Shown here: piece by piece, positions 1 through 10,568 of the stretch
Layout of the letters: the number at the start of each line of letters is the position of its first letter
How positions within the stretch are numbered: the first letter of the stretch is position 1
From: Myrmaecium sp. VS I D KN 1
Taxonomy: Eukaryota; Ascomycota; Dothideomycetes; Valsariales; Valsariaceae
Assembly (NCBI GenBank): GCA_019775845.1
Contig: JADQAV010000060.1
Span: forward strand, 132,135 to 196,134
DNA: 64,000 nucleotides
Reading direction: 5' to 3'
The notes under the pieces: model-generated
What the model was told of the DNA's origin: nothing
Database searches by the model: none
Seen by the model: the letters and a program-made list of their open reading frames with translations, nothing else
Translations under genes and position numbers: made by a program

Positions 1-378
1 GGTTCCAAGGCCACGTTTGATGGATAGACCACCGGCCTTGGCCTCCCATCGCCTTCTGCCAATGTCACCCACTGACTCGCCAACCCTCCTCCAAGCCCCA
101 GTCTACCCCAACCTACCCCTCCAAGGCTGTCCTGTCCGTCCGTCCGTCCGACAGCGCGTACCGGCGTCATATATAAGAGACCAGATGCGGCGTGATGGAG
201 GTGTTTCCACTCTTTCTTCTACCCCAGACTGCACATCCCCCGCTTGTTTTCGACGGGAATTGTTCCGAAAGACTCCCCCACGCCTGCGTTTGGTGATTCT
301 GTGATCTGCGAGGGGACCAGTCAATGCTGTCAGGCCCTCCTAACAACCTGCCGATCGTAACCGCGTCCCACCTTCAGC
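1..378. other. Upstream region of the MFS transporter gene
   Basis: This is the left edge of the window and contains no gene I can support. It holds a short GTCC tetranucleotide repeat near 133-148 and a TATA-like stretch near 169-176. It presumably carries the promoter and 5' leader of the transporter that starts at 379. Confidence 0.5.
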
Positions 379-2514
379 ATGGAGAAAGAGAAGCGAGACG
401 AGTCTCCCGAGAACAAGGTTATCTACACCGAGACCGCGGCTCAGTCCAAGTCCGCAACCTCAGCCAATGGGTCCTCCTATCAGACCACCTCGGCCGCGGA
501 GCGTGAACGCCATGAGCTGAACGCACGGCTGGCCAACCCACTGGCTCCCTTCGACTACCAGCAGCTCCGCCAGATGGGCGCCGAGTACGCCTACGAGCAC
601 GGGATTGTCGAACCGGAGGACGTCCGCGCCTTCGAACTGGGCGCCATGCTGGCCAAGGACCCCCAGCACTACGCCGTCCTGCGGGATCACGGCGCCACCG
701 AGGACGAGCTCGGCGTGCTGGAACGCGAGTACAAGAAGCGATGGTCTCAACCAAAGCTCATGTACCTGGTCATCGTCCTCTGCTCGACCTGCGCGGCTGT
801 CCAAGGGATGGGTAAGTCTTGGCTCCATCGTCCGATGTTGGGCGTTTCGTCGAAGCTGTACTCGCCCGCTAACGTCCCATCCCAGATGAAACCGTCGTGA
901 ACGGTGCCCAGCTCTTCTATACGCTGCAGTTCGGCATCGGCGGGGACGACTCCCGCTCCACCTGGCTGACCGGCCTCGTCAACTCGGCCCCCTACCTGTG
1001 CTGCGCCTTCATCGGCTGCTGGCTCACCGCGCCCTTCAACCACTTCTTCGGCCGCCGCGGTACCATCTTTATCACCTGCCTCTTCTCCGCCCTCGCCTGC
1101 TTCTGGCAGGGCTTCGTCAACACCTGGTGGCACATGTTCATCGCCCGCTTCGCCCTTGGATTCGGCATCGGCCCTAAGTCCGCCACCGTGCCCATCTATG
1201 CGGCAGAGTGCACCCCGCCTGCCATCCGGGGCGCTCTGGTGATGCAGTGGCAGATGTGGACCGCTTTTGGTAAGTTGTCGTTCGCGTTGCAGCCGAAGAC
1301 GTTTTCGAGAAAACGTATGATCTGACCATCTCCAAAGGCATCATGCTCGGTTACGTCGCCGACCTCGCCTTCTACGAGGTCCCAGACAAGCCGAACATCA
1401 CCGGGCTCAACTGGCGTCTGATGATGGGCTCCGCCATGCTCCCGGCCGTCCTCGTCTGCTTCTTCGTCTTCCTGTGCCCGGAGTCGCCGCGGTGGTACAT
1501 GTCCAAGGGCCGGCACGCCGCCGCCTTCCAGGCCATGTGCCGGCTCCGTCACAACAAGGTCCAGGCCGCGCGCGACCAGTTCTACATGGCCAAGCTGCTC
1601 GAGGCCGAGGAGCTGATGAAGCGCACCGGCTCCCGGTTGATCCAGCTCGTCACCGTGCCGCGCAACCGCCGGGCCATGCTCGCCTCGGAGATTGTCATGT
1701 TCATGCAGCAAGTAAGTCACCGCGCCACGACGGCCTTTTCCCACCGAAGATCATCGCGAGAGCGCTAACCTGATAACCCTCGCAGTTCTGCGGCGTCAAC
1801 GTGATCGCCTACTACAGCAGCTCCGTCTTCGTCGAATCCGGCTTCTCAGAGAAATCCGCGCTGGCCGCCTCGCTCGGCTTCGGCGTGCTCAACTTCCTCT
1901 TCGCCCTGCCGGCCGTGTACACGATCGACACGTTCGGGCGGCGGAACCTGCTGCTGACGACCTTCCCGCTCATGGCCCTCTTCCTCCTCCTCACCGGCTT
2001 CTCCTTCTACATCCCCCGCGCCACCCACGGGGACGCCCGCGTCGGCTGCATCGCCCTGGGCATCTACCTCTTCACCACCGCCTACTCGCCCGGCGAGGGG
2101 CCGGTGCCCTTCACCTACTCCGCCGAGGCCTACCCGCTCTACGTCCGCGCCTACGGCATGTCCCTCGCCACCGCCACCACCTGGTTCTTCAACTTCGTCC
2201 TCTCCGTCACCTGGCCCTCCCTCCTCGCCGCCTTCCAGCCCCAGGGCGCCTTCGGCTGGTATGCCGGCTGGAACATCATCGGCTTCGTCCTCGTCCTCTT
2301 GTTCCTGCCGGAGACTAAGGGTCGCACCCTTGAGGAACTCGATCAGGTCTTCTCCATCCCGACCCGTGAGCATGCGGCGTATGGGCTCCGTCAGCTCCGC
2401 TACTTCGTCCAGCGCTACCTGCTGCGTCGCACGCACCTTCGGCCTGAGCGCTTTTATGAGGATCGCGGTTTGCGGACTGGCCGGCGGGAGGAGGTCGCGG
2501 TTGATACCGCCTGA
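379..2514 (+). CDS. MFS sugar/inositol-type transporter
   Basis: Predicted plasma-membrane sugar or polyol proton symporter of the major facilitator superfamily. Exons are 379-811, 886-1269, 1338-1711 and 1786-2514, giving 639 residues. All three introns have GT-AG ends and keep phase. About 120 hydrophilic residues precede the membrane domain, including a stretch like NPLAPFDYQQLRQMG that is typical of fungal inositol-transporter-like permeases. Sugar-porter signatures are GRRGT after TM2, PESPRWY before the central loop, FCGVNVIAYYSSS in TM7, FGRRN and PETKGRTLEELD at the C-terminal end of the membrane domain. The closest family I can name is the Itr1-like group, but substrate cannot be read from sequence; quinate, hexoses or inositol are all possible. 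It is convergent with the tryptophan synthase gene downstream. Confidence 0.9.
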
Positions 2515-3126
2515 GATGGGGGGGTGGGTCGTGGGTGGTTTCATTTTTCATTTTTCATTTTTTTCTTTTTTCCTTTCATTTCATTTTCCATCGTTAAAAT
2601 TCCCCCCGTCACTTCGCAAGGAACGTTGTCGAGAGCCGGAGATGGAGAGAGAGAGAGAGAGAATATGAGGACGGATAGATAGACAGGAAGAGGGAGACAG
2701 GGTTTTGTACATCCTGCCGAATGCCGATATAGCCTTTCTTCCTTCCTTATAGTGTGACGTGACGGTGATATATACGGTATCGTGCACAGTGGGACGACGC
2801 GGAGCGGAGTGTCGCGAAAGAAAGACAGAGAGAAGACGACGTGATCAAAACATCTCCGAAAGTAGCGATGAGCATGGAAAAAAAAGACGGCATAGACTAG
2901 AAGAGAGAAAGTGATGATCATGATCATGAAATTGCAAGAAAAGATCGCAAATCTTTTTTTGACATCGTTCTGGCTCCACCCTCCCTTTTCCCCCAACTCC
3001 CCTTTACCCCTCTCATGCCGCTTTTTCTACACAACAAAACAAACATATACAGCCGTACACATGCTCTACCAATGCAGATTTTCTCGAAGATGTACCACAG
3101 ACGGTGAATCCCTACCAAGCGAGCAT
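2515..3126. other. Convergent intergenic region
   Basis: This is 3' flanking DNA shared by the transporter and tryptophan synthase genes. It is T-rich just after the first stop, then has a (GA)9 tract at about 2645-2662. I see no gene here; short open frames are low-complexity noise. Confidence 0.5.
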
Positions 3127-5531
3127 CTAAAACCGCAGGTCCCAGCCGATGATCGGGCCGAGCTTCGGCAGCTCCTCCGCAACACTCTGGACGTCCTTGT
3201 CGCCGCGGCCAGAGAGGCAGATGACGATGTCCTTGTCCTTGTCCATCGTCTTGGCCAGCTCGATGGCGCCGAAGACGGCGTGGGCCGACTCGAGCGCGGG
3301 GATGATGCCCTCGAGCTGGCTGAGCAGGCGGAAGCCGACGAAGGCCTCCGCGTCCGTCGCGGCCACGTACTTGGCCCGCGCGCTGTCCTTCCACGACGCC
3401 AGCTCCGGCCCGACGCCCGGGTAGTCCAGCCCGGCGGAGACGGAGTGCGTCTCGCTGATCTGGCCGTGCTCGTCCTGGATCACGTACGTGCGCACGCCGT
3501 GGAGGACGCCCTTGGTCCCGCCCGAGAGCGTGGCCGCGTGCCGGCTCGTGTTGACGCCGTCGCCGCCGGCCTCGACGCCGAGCAGCTTGACCGACGGGTC
3601 GTTGGCGAAGGGGTAGAACATGCCGACGGCGTTGGAGCCGCCGCCAACGCAGGCCACGACGGCGTCGGGAAGCTTGCCACGCTTGGCCAACATCTGCTCC
3701 TTCGTCTCGTTGCCGATGACGGACTGGAAGGTACGGACGATGGTGGGGAAGGGGTGGGGACCGATGGCGGAACCAATGATGTAGTGAGTGGTGGACAGCT
3801 TGACCACCCAGGCACGGAGGGCCTCGTTGACCGCATCACGAAGGGTCTGCGACCCTGCCTCAACAGCAACGACCTGTGCGCCGAGCAGCTTGATACGGAA
3901 GACGTTGAGTGCCTGGCGGCGAACATCTTCAGCACCCATGAAGATAGTACACTTCATACCGAACTTCGCGCAGACGGTGGCAGTGGCCACTCCGTGCTGA
4001 CCTGCGCCGGTCTCCGCAATGATCTCAGTCTTGCCTAGACGACGGGCGAGAAGGATCTGTCCAAGAGCGTTGTTGATCTTATGGCTTCCGGTGTGGTTGA
4101 GATCCTCACGCTTCAACCAGATGTTTGCACCACCAGCGTGCTCAGTAAGACGCTCCGCAAGGTGAAGCTGACCTGGCCTTCCCATGTAGGGATAGTAGGA
4201 CCGGTATTCTTCCCAGAACTTGGGATCGTTCCTTGCTTCATTGAAGCCCGCCTCAAGTTCCGCAAGGCAGTCCATAAGCGACTCCGGCACGTACTGGCCA
4301 CCGAATTCGCCAAAGCGTGAAGGGATAGCGGAGAGATCGGCACCATCAGCATTGAGAGCATCGATTTGGTCGGCCAAGCCGGGGCCATCCTGCTGGTCGG
4401 CATCGGTGATGACACGGTCGGGCTGGACACCGCTGGGCTCCTTAGCCTCGGCGACGGCCTCAACGATACCAACTTCGCGAGTGAGAGGCTGGTTGAGATC
4501 ACGACCGGTGATGCTGGCGCAATACTCCTGAACCGCCTTAGCACCAGTGCCCGGAGTGGCTTCGCCCAAGATGTTGATAATCTGACTGCCGATCACGACT
4601 CCCTCAGAGATCTTCCCTACGCTCAGGAAGTGGTCCCTGGTGCTGACACCAAAACCAACTGCCGCGGGCACATTTCCTGAATACTTGTGTACACGTTCAA
4701 GGAGTTGAGGTAAGGCCGCATTGAGAGTTCCGGTGGCGCCCGTGACTCCCATTCTGGAGACGACGTAGATAAAGGAATCCGCGATCTTGCAGAGCACGCG
4801 CATTCTTGCGTCGGAGGTAGCGGGGGCGATGAGAGGGACGTAGGAAAGACTAAAACGGTTGTCAGTAACTGAAAGGCTAGTCATCATGTAAGAGAGTAAC
4901 CTACCCATAGCTGGCACAGAAGTTACGGAAGCGGACAGCCTCCTCAGGAGGAAGGTCGACGATGATGAAGCCATTCACGCCAGCCTCACGGCAGTCCTTC
5001 AACATGCGCTCCTCGCCGTAGCTAAGAACGGGGTTGTAGTATCCCATCAAGAGCACAGGAGTCTTCAAACCCCGTGCGCGGGCATCACGGACCATCTGCA
5101 AGCAGTCCACAGTGGTGACGCCATGCTTAAGGGCTTGCTATAGGTTCCGGGTTAGCGGCATGACATATGGGTATTGATCGAGCATCCGTTGCGCATGTCA
5201 CATGGAACGTACAGTGTTGGCCCTCTGAATGGTCGGACCGTCCGCGATGGGGTCGGTGAAAGGCATGCCGAGTTCAATGATATCTGACTAACATTAGCAA
5301 CCAAGTGTGAGAATCGTAAAGGAGCGCGAATACTGACCAGCGCCACCAGCTTCCATGCCGAGCATGATGTCGGGAGTCTCCTGAGGCGTAGGGTATCCCG
5401 CAGTCACATAAGTGACGAGGGCAGACTAGAATATCACATTAGGACGAGAGATTGAGAGAGCGTTCGTCTGCGACTGTATGTACCCTCTGCTCCTTCTTGC
5501 ACTGCGCGAACGTGCGCTTGATGGCGTCCAT
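3127..5531 (-). CDS. trpB: Tryptophan synthase, bifunctional alpha-beta
   Basis: Catalyses the last two steps of tryptophan synthesis: indole-3-glycerol phosphate cleavage (alpha) and PLP-dependent condensation of indole with serine (beta). Exons in transcript order are 5531-5484, 5425-5338, 5283-5213, 5137-4905 and 4849-3127, giving 720 residues, close to yeast Trp5. The alpha part occupies roughly residues 1-260, with [14 protein letters not shown] near the start, [15 protein letters not shown] carrying catalytic acidic residues, [13 protein letters not shown] and [11 protein letters not shown]. The beta part follows a linker at about residue 290 with [10 protein letters not shown], the PLP lysine in [12 protein letters not shown] (about K404), ETGAGQHG, the phosphate-binding GGGSNA and [15 protein letters not shown]. 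All expected catalytic motifs are present. Aspergillus would call this trpB, yeast TRP5 and Neurospora trp-3. Two Gcn4/CpcA-type sites lie upstream, suggesting amino-acid starvation control. Confidence 0.97.
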
Positions 5532-5674
5532 GGCGGGGTGTTGAAGGGGTTGAGAAGCCAAGGGGCCAATTGATCCAGTAGGAAAAGAAAGATGTATGGT
5601 ATGGACGGAGAATCAGGCGGAGCTGCTCCCTAGATATGTAAGGATGTAAGGTCGTATGTGCTGTTCGAGTCCTC

Positions 5675-5681
5675 TGAGTCA
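5675..5681. promoter_or_regulatory. Gcn4/CpcA-type site TGAGTCA
   Basis: A perfect palindromic TGAGTCA heptamer sits about 144 bp upstream of the tryptophan synthase ATG. The same sequence is the established binding site of yeast Gcn4 and the fungal CpcA/CPC1 regulators of amino-acid biosynthesis. The site is seen directly; its use here is inferred from position and pathway. Confidence 0.6.
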
Positions 5682-5746
5682 AGGCGGGAAGGATGGGGAA
5701 GAGGGGAGTGTGAGTCCTTGCCCGCCACTCACAAATTTAGCCCCAA

Positions 5747-5752
5747 TGACTC
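5747..5752 (+). promoter_or_regulatory. Second Gcn4/CpcA-like half site TGACTC
   Basis: TGACTC lies about 216 bp upstream of the tryptophan synthase ATG and about 70 bp from the palindromic site. It is a core Gcn4 element without the full palindrome, so it is weaker evidence on its own. Confidence 0.45.
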
Positions 5753-6028
5753 GGTCCGGTACCCCGGCCGCTCTTCCTCCTGCCAAGCCGCCCCGCCATT
5801 GATGCGGGCTCGGCCTTCTTTCAAGCCCGACAAATGCATCACCGATCGTCTGCGTATTGTTGTAATTGCGCTGTTACTGGTACGTCACGGGAATGAATTG
5901 GAAGATGTGATAAGAAAATGAGCGAGTTGACGAAAATGGGTATCTTGATTTATATAACTTGGAAACGCCCAAGCCTCGCCCTTGCACATCTAGCAACCCG
6001 CAGCACCATGTGTAGATCATGACAGCCA

Positions 6029-6952
6029 TCATCGAGCCAAAACTTCCAGCCGTTCGAATGCTCCGTCTTGCACTTTGCCTTTCCCTTTGCCGTCCATCGT
6101 TGGGTTCACATCCATTTCCTCATCCTCTGAATCACTGAGCTCCTCTTCATCCCAGCCAAAGAACGTTCGCGCAGGCGCTGCACCGTTATTTGAACCTTCT
6201 CTCGTTCCTTGACTGGGCTTTCCTTCGTCCATCTCGCTTTCGCTGCCTTCGCTGGAGCCTGACCCGCTAGCAGATGCATCCGATTCCCTGCCCAGAACTG
6301 CATTGATATCCCCCGCTTTCATGGCCGCCAAAATTGCTTCACGTGTCTTGTTCTCCGCCTCCTCTTTCGACTCAACCCACTTTCCGTCAAGTCTTGCTTT
6401 CCCACCTCCATTCCTTAGCTCCTCCTGCTTCCTCTCTGACGCTTCCACAATCGCCTCCCATCGCTTGCGTCTCTCTTCCTTTTCCTTCTTATCCATTTCA
6501 GGCTTTATGGCCAAATACTCGGCCAAAGCCTTAGCTTCGGCTACCGTGCGAAGACGCCGGCCGTCGAGGTTCCGGTTGCTACCGTTGCTAGCTGCAGCGG
6601 ATTTGCCCTTACGCGACGACATGCGACCACCTGCAGCGCGAAGCTGCGATCCAAAACCACCTTTGCCACCGCAGAGCGGGGCGGACAACCGGAGAGAGAG
6701 GAAAGCATCATCTGGTGAGCTGAGTAAACTTTCGAGAGAATCGTCCGATTTGGGAGAGAGGAGCTTGTTGCTATTTGTCGTAATGAGAAGACGACTGTCG
6801 ATCTGAGGTATGCGCTCGGAAATACGGAAGGCAAAGTCCGCGATCGTTGTGCGTGACGAGAGCGGAAGGGATAAAGTAGGAGGCAGTCCCAGGCCTGGGA
6901 AGGAGGTGAGGAGTACGTTAATGGTCCGAGGCTCATCTGAGTAGGTCGCCAT
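6029..6952 (-). CDS. sde2: SDE2-like protein with processed ubiquitin-like domain
   Basis: Single-exon gene for 307 residues. The N-terminal ~96 residues look like the SDE2 ubiquitin fold and end in GGKGGFGS (GG at 95-96 followed by KGG). Known SDE2 proteins are cut after the GG by ubiquitin proteases, releasing a C-terminal part that starts with Lys, joins the spliceosome and supports splicing of selected introns, telomeric silencing and genome stability. Residues about 110-200 are basic and helical, with RTVAEAKALAEYLA and KKEKEERRKRWEAI. The tail is acidic and Ser-rich. Identity rests on the exact GG-KGG junction and the following basic helix. The start is the first ATG in frame. It is divergent from RPS10. 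Confidence 0.85.
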   Translation of the reverse strand: MATYSDEPRTINVLLTSFPGLGLPPTLSLPLSSRTTIADFAFRISERIPQIDSRLLITTNSNKLLSPKSDDSLESLLSSPDDAFLSLRLSAPLCGGKGGFGSQLRAAGGRMSSRKGKSAAASNGSNRNLDGRRLRTVAEAKALAEYLAIKPEMDKKEKEERRKRWEAIVEASERKQEELRNGGGKARLDGKWVESKEEAENKTREAILAAMKAGDINAVLGRESDASASGSGSSEGSESEMDEGKPSQGTREGSNNGAAPARTFFGWDEEELSDSEDEEMDVNPTMDGKGKGKVQDGAFERLEVLAR

Positions 6953-7265
6953 GGTTGTAACCTCGATCTGATGTTGAATTGGTTTTTGATGGGGATGAAG
7001 GTGATGTGTTTAGATGTGCGGATCGCTTTGCAGGTTGTAGAAGAGGTGATGGGTTGGAGGCCAGAGAGGCTCCTAAGATCCTTGGCGTTCCTCCACCGCA
7101 ACCAAGACTTCGCTTACCGGACCGATAAGATTAGATCATCTCGCACTTACCGACCAACACTAACATCTGCTCGTTCAAATTATTCCAACTGCATCCGCCG
7201 ACCGACGAGCAGCAACCAACGACCACCCGATCCCCAGTCAATCACCAACCCGGAGGACCGCCATC
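6953..7265. other. Divergent promoter of sde2-like and RPS10
   Basis: A 313-bp spacer between two divergently transcribed genes must hold both promoters. The RPS10 side is A/C-rich with pyrimidine patches before the ATG, as in many highly expressed fungal genes. I recognise no specific operator. Confidence 0.45.
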
Positions 7266-8019
7266 ATGTACGTTATTTCGAGCAGATGAATCTGTGCGCT
7301 GCTTTCCGCCTGCATCACGCAGTCGCTCACATTTTCCAGGCTCATCCCCAAGGCCGACCGCAAGAAGATCCACGAGTACCTCTTCCGCGGTATGCAAACG
7401 TCAACAATTCGGGCACAGCATTTCCCCAACTGACATCCATCATAGAGGGTGTTCTCGTCGCGAAGAAGGACTTCAACCTTCCCAAGCATGGTGAAATTGA
7501 CACCAAGAACCTCTACGTATGTCACCATAATCGATGCTAAAGCATCCGCCGACGCGCCCTTACGCACGAAAATCCGACACGTACTTACAATCATATCCAA
7601 CAGGTCATCAAGGCCTGCCAGTCCCTGACCTCCCGCGGCTACCTGAAGACCCAGTTCTCCTGGCAATGGTACTACTACACCCTCACCCCTGAGGGTCTCG
7701 ACTACCTCCGCGAGTGGCTCCACCTCCCCGCCGAGATTGTGCCCCAGACGCACATCAAGCAGCAGCGCACCCACGCTCCTCCCCGCGGCATGTTGGGCGG
7801 TGATGAGAGGCGCGGCGGTCCTCGTGGCGGCCCCCGTGGTGACCGTGGCGACCGTGGTGACTACCGCCGCAGGGATGCTGGTGAGGGCAAGGAGGGTGGC
7901 GCTCCTGGCGAGTTCAACCCTAGCTTCCGTGGTGGTTTCGGTACGTTACTCTCTTTTTTGCGTTCTTGATCCAGACGCTAACTTCTAATTCAGGTCGTGG
8001 CCGTGCTCCTGCCTCGTAA
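7266..8019 (+). CDS. rps10: 40S ribosomal protein S10 (eS10)
   Basis: Component of the small ribosomal subunit head near the mRNA entry region. Exons are 7266-7267, 7340-7389, 7446-7516, 7604-7940 and 7994-8019, giving 161 residues. The first exon contributes only the A and T of the initiator; the G comes from exon 2, so the start codon is split by a 72-nt intron (gtacgt donor, ccag acceptor). This is forced by the protein, which must begin [16 protein letters not shown]. The winged-helix body includes [32 protein letters not shown] and EIVPQTH, followed by the usual Gly/Arg-rich tail ([12 protein letters not shown] and [11 protein letters not shown]). Four introns in a short gene fit a strongly expressed ribosomal protein gene. 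Confidence 0.95.
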
Positions 8020-8610
8020 GTGTGTGGTTAACCATGCACGAGCGTTCCGCAACTTTCTCTTTAGCCCCAAATGTAAATTCCCACACTTTACACCTCCAAA
8101 ATATCAAAAGGATCGGGTTGGGTCAGGTCGTAGCGTGCTTGATCGAGTGACAGAAATTGCCGGGGTCGCATAGGTCGAAGGAGGCAGATGACACTGCAAA
8201 TCTCATGAATGCATTCCATAATGATCTATTGGGAGCATCATGCCGTTATACGTCTGTGACGGTATATTGAACTACAAGAACACAGATGTCTTTCTCCATG
8301 CATTCATCTCCTTTGTCGCAGCTTTCAGTGATCGTCAAGTTGCCCGTCATAGTCGCCGTTTGAGTTATCCGTCGGTCACGATCCATCTTCATTTCCTTTA
8401 CCTTCTGGGCCATTGCGACTTCGATATCGCCGATGACACCGTGCAGTGGTGTCTCTGCCTGGTGCGGCGGAAGTGAAAGAAATACATCAGACACAACACC
8501 GACTCCCCGGGTTGGGCTACCGGACAGTTTATCCCCCACGTGAGTTACATCCTATCCTATCTAAGTATCCATCCACCGTTGCCGCCAGAACTAGAACGCT
8601 TCCACATCTA
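8020..8610. other. Convergent intergenic region
   Basis: This holds the 3' flanks of RPS10 and of the minus-strand hydrolase. Short open frames on both strands show no recognisable family and are probably chance. Confidence 0.45.
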
Positions 8611-10568
8611 TCACTTCCGTGCTGCCCTCATCCGGTCGAACCGCAACACCGCACCGAGCAGCACGTCCGCGCCCCTCGCGCAGTCCTCGTCGCTCGTCCA
8701 CTCGCGCGGGTTATGGCTAACACCATCCCGGCTCGGAACGAAGATCATCGCCGTCGGACAGCGGCGGGCCGCGTACACGCTATCATGGCCCGCTCCGCTC
8801 GTTATCTCCCGGAGCAGCCGGCTCGGCTCCGGCGCAGTGGGGTCGTCGGCCAGGGCAGCGAGCGCGGCGGCACGCACGCAGGCGATGCAGTCCTCGTGGA
8901 ACACGGTGGCGGGGCTGACGGAGTCGGTGCGCCAGGCGAGGCGGAAGGGTCCGCCGGGCGTGCCGCCAGCGTGGAGGGAGCCGACGTCGGTGCCGGCGGC
9001 GATGGCGGCGAAGTCCCGTCGCAGGTCGGCCTCGAGGGCGTCGAGGGTGGCGTCCGAGGGGGCGCGGATGTCGAGGCTGAAGCGCACGAGGCCGGGGACG
9101 GTGTTCGTGCTGCCGGGTTCCAAGGTCAGGATTCCGGTGGATGCGAGGGCGGCGTGGGCGGTGGCGAGGCGGTTGGAGTGCAGGATGAGCTTGGAGGCGA
9201 GGAGCAATGCGTCTGAGCGGGAGGATAGGGGTGTCGTGCCTGTGTGGGCGTCTTCAACAGGTATGTTAGCGCTGTCCCTCGAGTCTACAAAGGTCATCGC
9301 CCTCTGGAGGACGCTTGAGCAGGGCTACCTCTTCCTTGGACGTCGATGGTGAACCACCGATAGGCCTGCACGCCCGTGACGATCCCAATCCTCTGCTTTT
9401 CGGCTTCCAAGATAGGCCCTTGTTCGATATGCAGCTCGAAATGCGCGGCCATGGGCATTGAGCGGTAGCTCGCAGGCGTCGAACCGAGATAGCCGATCCG
9501 CTGGAGCTCATCTTTCATGGTTGCAGAGCCGCCACCGACCTCTTGAAGGTTGTGCGCGTGCTCCAGCGGGATCTCCTCCGCCCACACGCCGGACGCGACC
9601 ATGCTGATCGGGAAGCGAGCGCCTTCTTCGCTGCCAGAGGAGGAAGTGTATGTCAGCCCAAAGGAGCAAGAAGAGGAGGATCCAGCCGAGGACTTTTTTG
9701 CTCACTTAGTCCAATTCACCACCCCGACTGGGAACTCCGTCTCAACCCAGTTCTCGTTCAGCGTCCGCAGCATCTCCAATCCGGCCATGACTCCCAGGAT
9801 TCCATCGTATCGCCCCCCGCTGGGCTGGGTATCCAGATGCGACCCGGCAAATGTCGGCGGGCCCTTCCGCCTGCCGGGCCGCACGGCGAACGTGTTGCCC
9901 ATGGCGTCCACGGTTACAGTGCAGCCGAGTGCTTCCGCGTTGGACACGAACCAGTCGCGTGCCTCCTTGTCTGCGTCTGAGAGCGCGAGACGCGACATGC
10001 CCGTCTCTGTGGGGGCGCTGCCATGGTGGGAGGGAAGCATATGTCAGCAGCGGATCCATTGGAGCACATAGTTTGCGTCTTGACTGGGGTGTCAAGCCTG
10101 TGATGTTCAAGCCTTCGTTTTCATGAAGAGAGTCATACGGGTATAGTAGGAGAAAAAGCACTTTCAAATCTCTTACCTCCCCCATCGCGCGCCGGTCCCA
10201 AAATTACATGTATAGTGAAGGTTCTCCATCAGCCGGCTCCCGTTCACGCGTAAACTTCCCATATCCTCCTGGCGCATATCGGCAGTGTGGAGGTTGCGCT
10301 TCGCTGAGTTACTGAAGCATGCCTGGTCGAGTCGACCCCTGCGGTCTCTTGGAAGGCATAATGGATTACTACGAGTAGGACTGCTGCGCGCAGCGCCAAT
10401 GCCTATGCTATACCTGCGTGTTGCGGAACGAATGACGGGTATCAGAGGAGGCGCTGAGGCGGCTCGTAAGAGTCGCTGGATGGTGAGAGTGGTTACGAGC
10501 ATCATTGGCCTCGTGTCAAAGGGAACGAACAGAGATGGGAAGGTATTCAGTGGCGGATTTACGGCCAT
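8611..10568 (-). CDS. M20 N-carbamoyl-L-amino-acid hydrolase / beta-ureidopropionase-like
   Basis: Metal-dependent amidohydrolase expected to remove a carbamoyl group from N-carbamoyl amino acids or beta-ureidopropionate. Exons in transcript order are 10568-10177, 10017-9706, 9630-9329 and 9251-8611, giving 548 residues. Family motifs appear in order: LRVNGSRLMENL, GSHLDTQPSGGRYDG (metal His and Asp), the NEEGARFP catalytic Glu created across the second intron, HIEQGPILE, DAHTGTTPLSSRSDAL in the dimerisation domain and SGAGHDSVY near the end. The N-terminus has about 130 residues before the enzyme core. The part after the MM pair (about 10505) is Arg/Ser/Ala-rich with few acids, like a mitochondrial presequence, so translation may start there rather than at 10568. 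An allantoate or ureidoglycolate amidohydrolase role is the main alternative within M20. Confidence 0.88.

Larger units (their letters stand above)
5532..6028. other. Tryptophan synthase promoter region
   Basis: This 497-bp spacer lies between the start of the tryptophan synthase gene and the stop of the upstream SDE2-like gene on the same strand. It contains two AP-1/Gcn4-type hexamers, listed separately, and no supportable gene. Confidence 0.5.

Noticed and set aside
2911-4038. 375-codon plus-strand open frame
   Set aside because: It lies antisense to the tryptophan synthase beta domain and its composition (Asp/Val/Arg/Gly-rich) is the complement of that GC-rich coding sequence.
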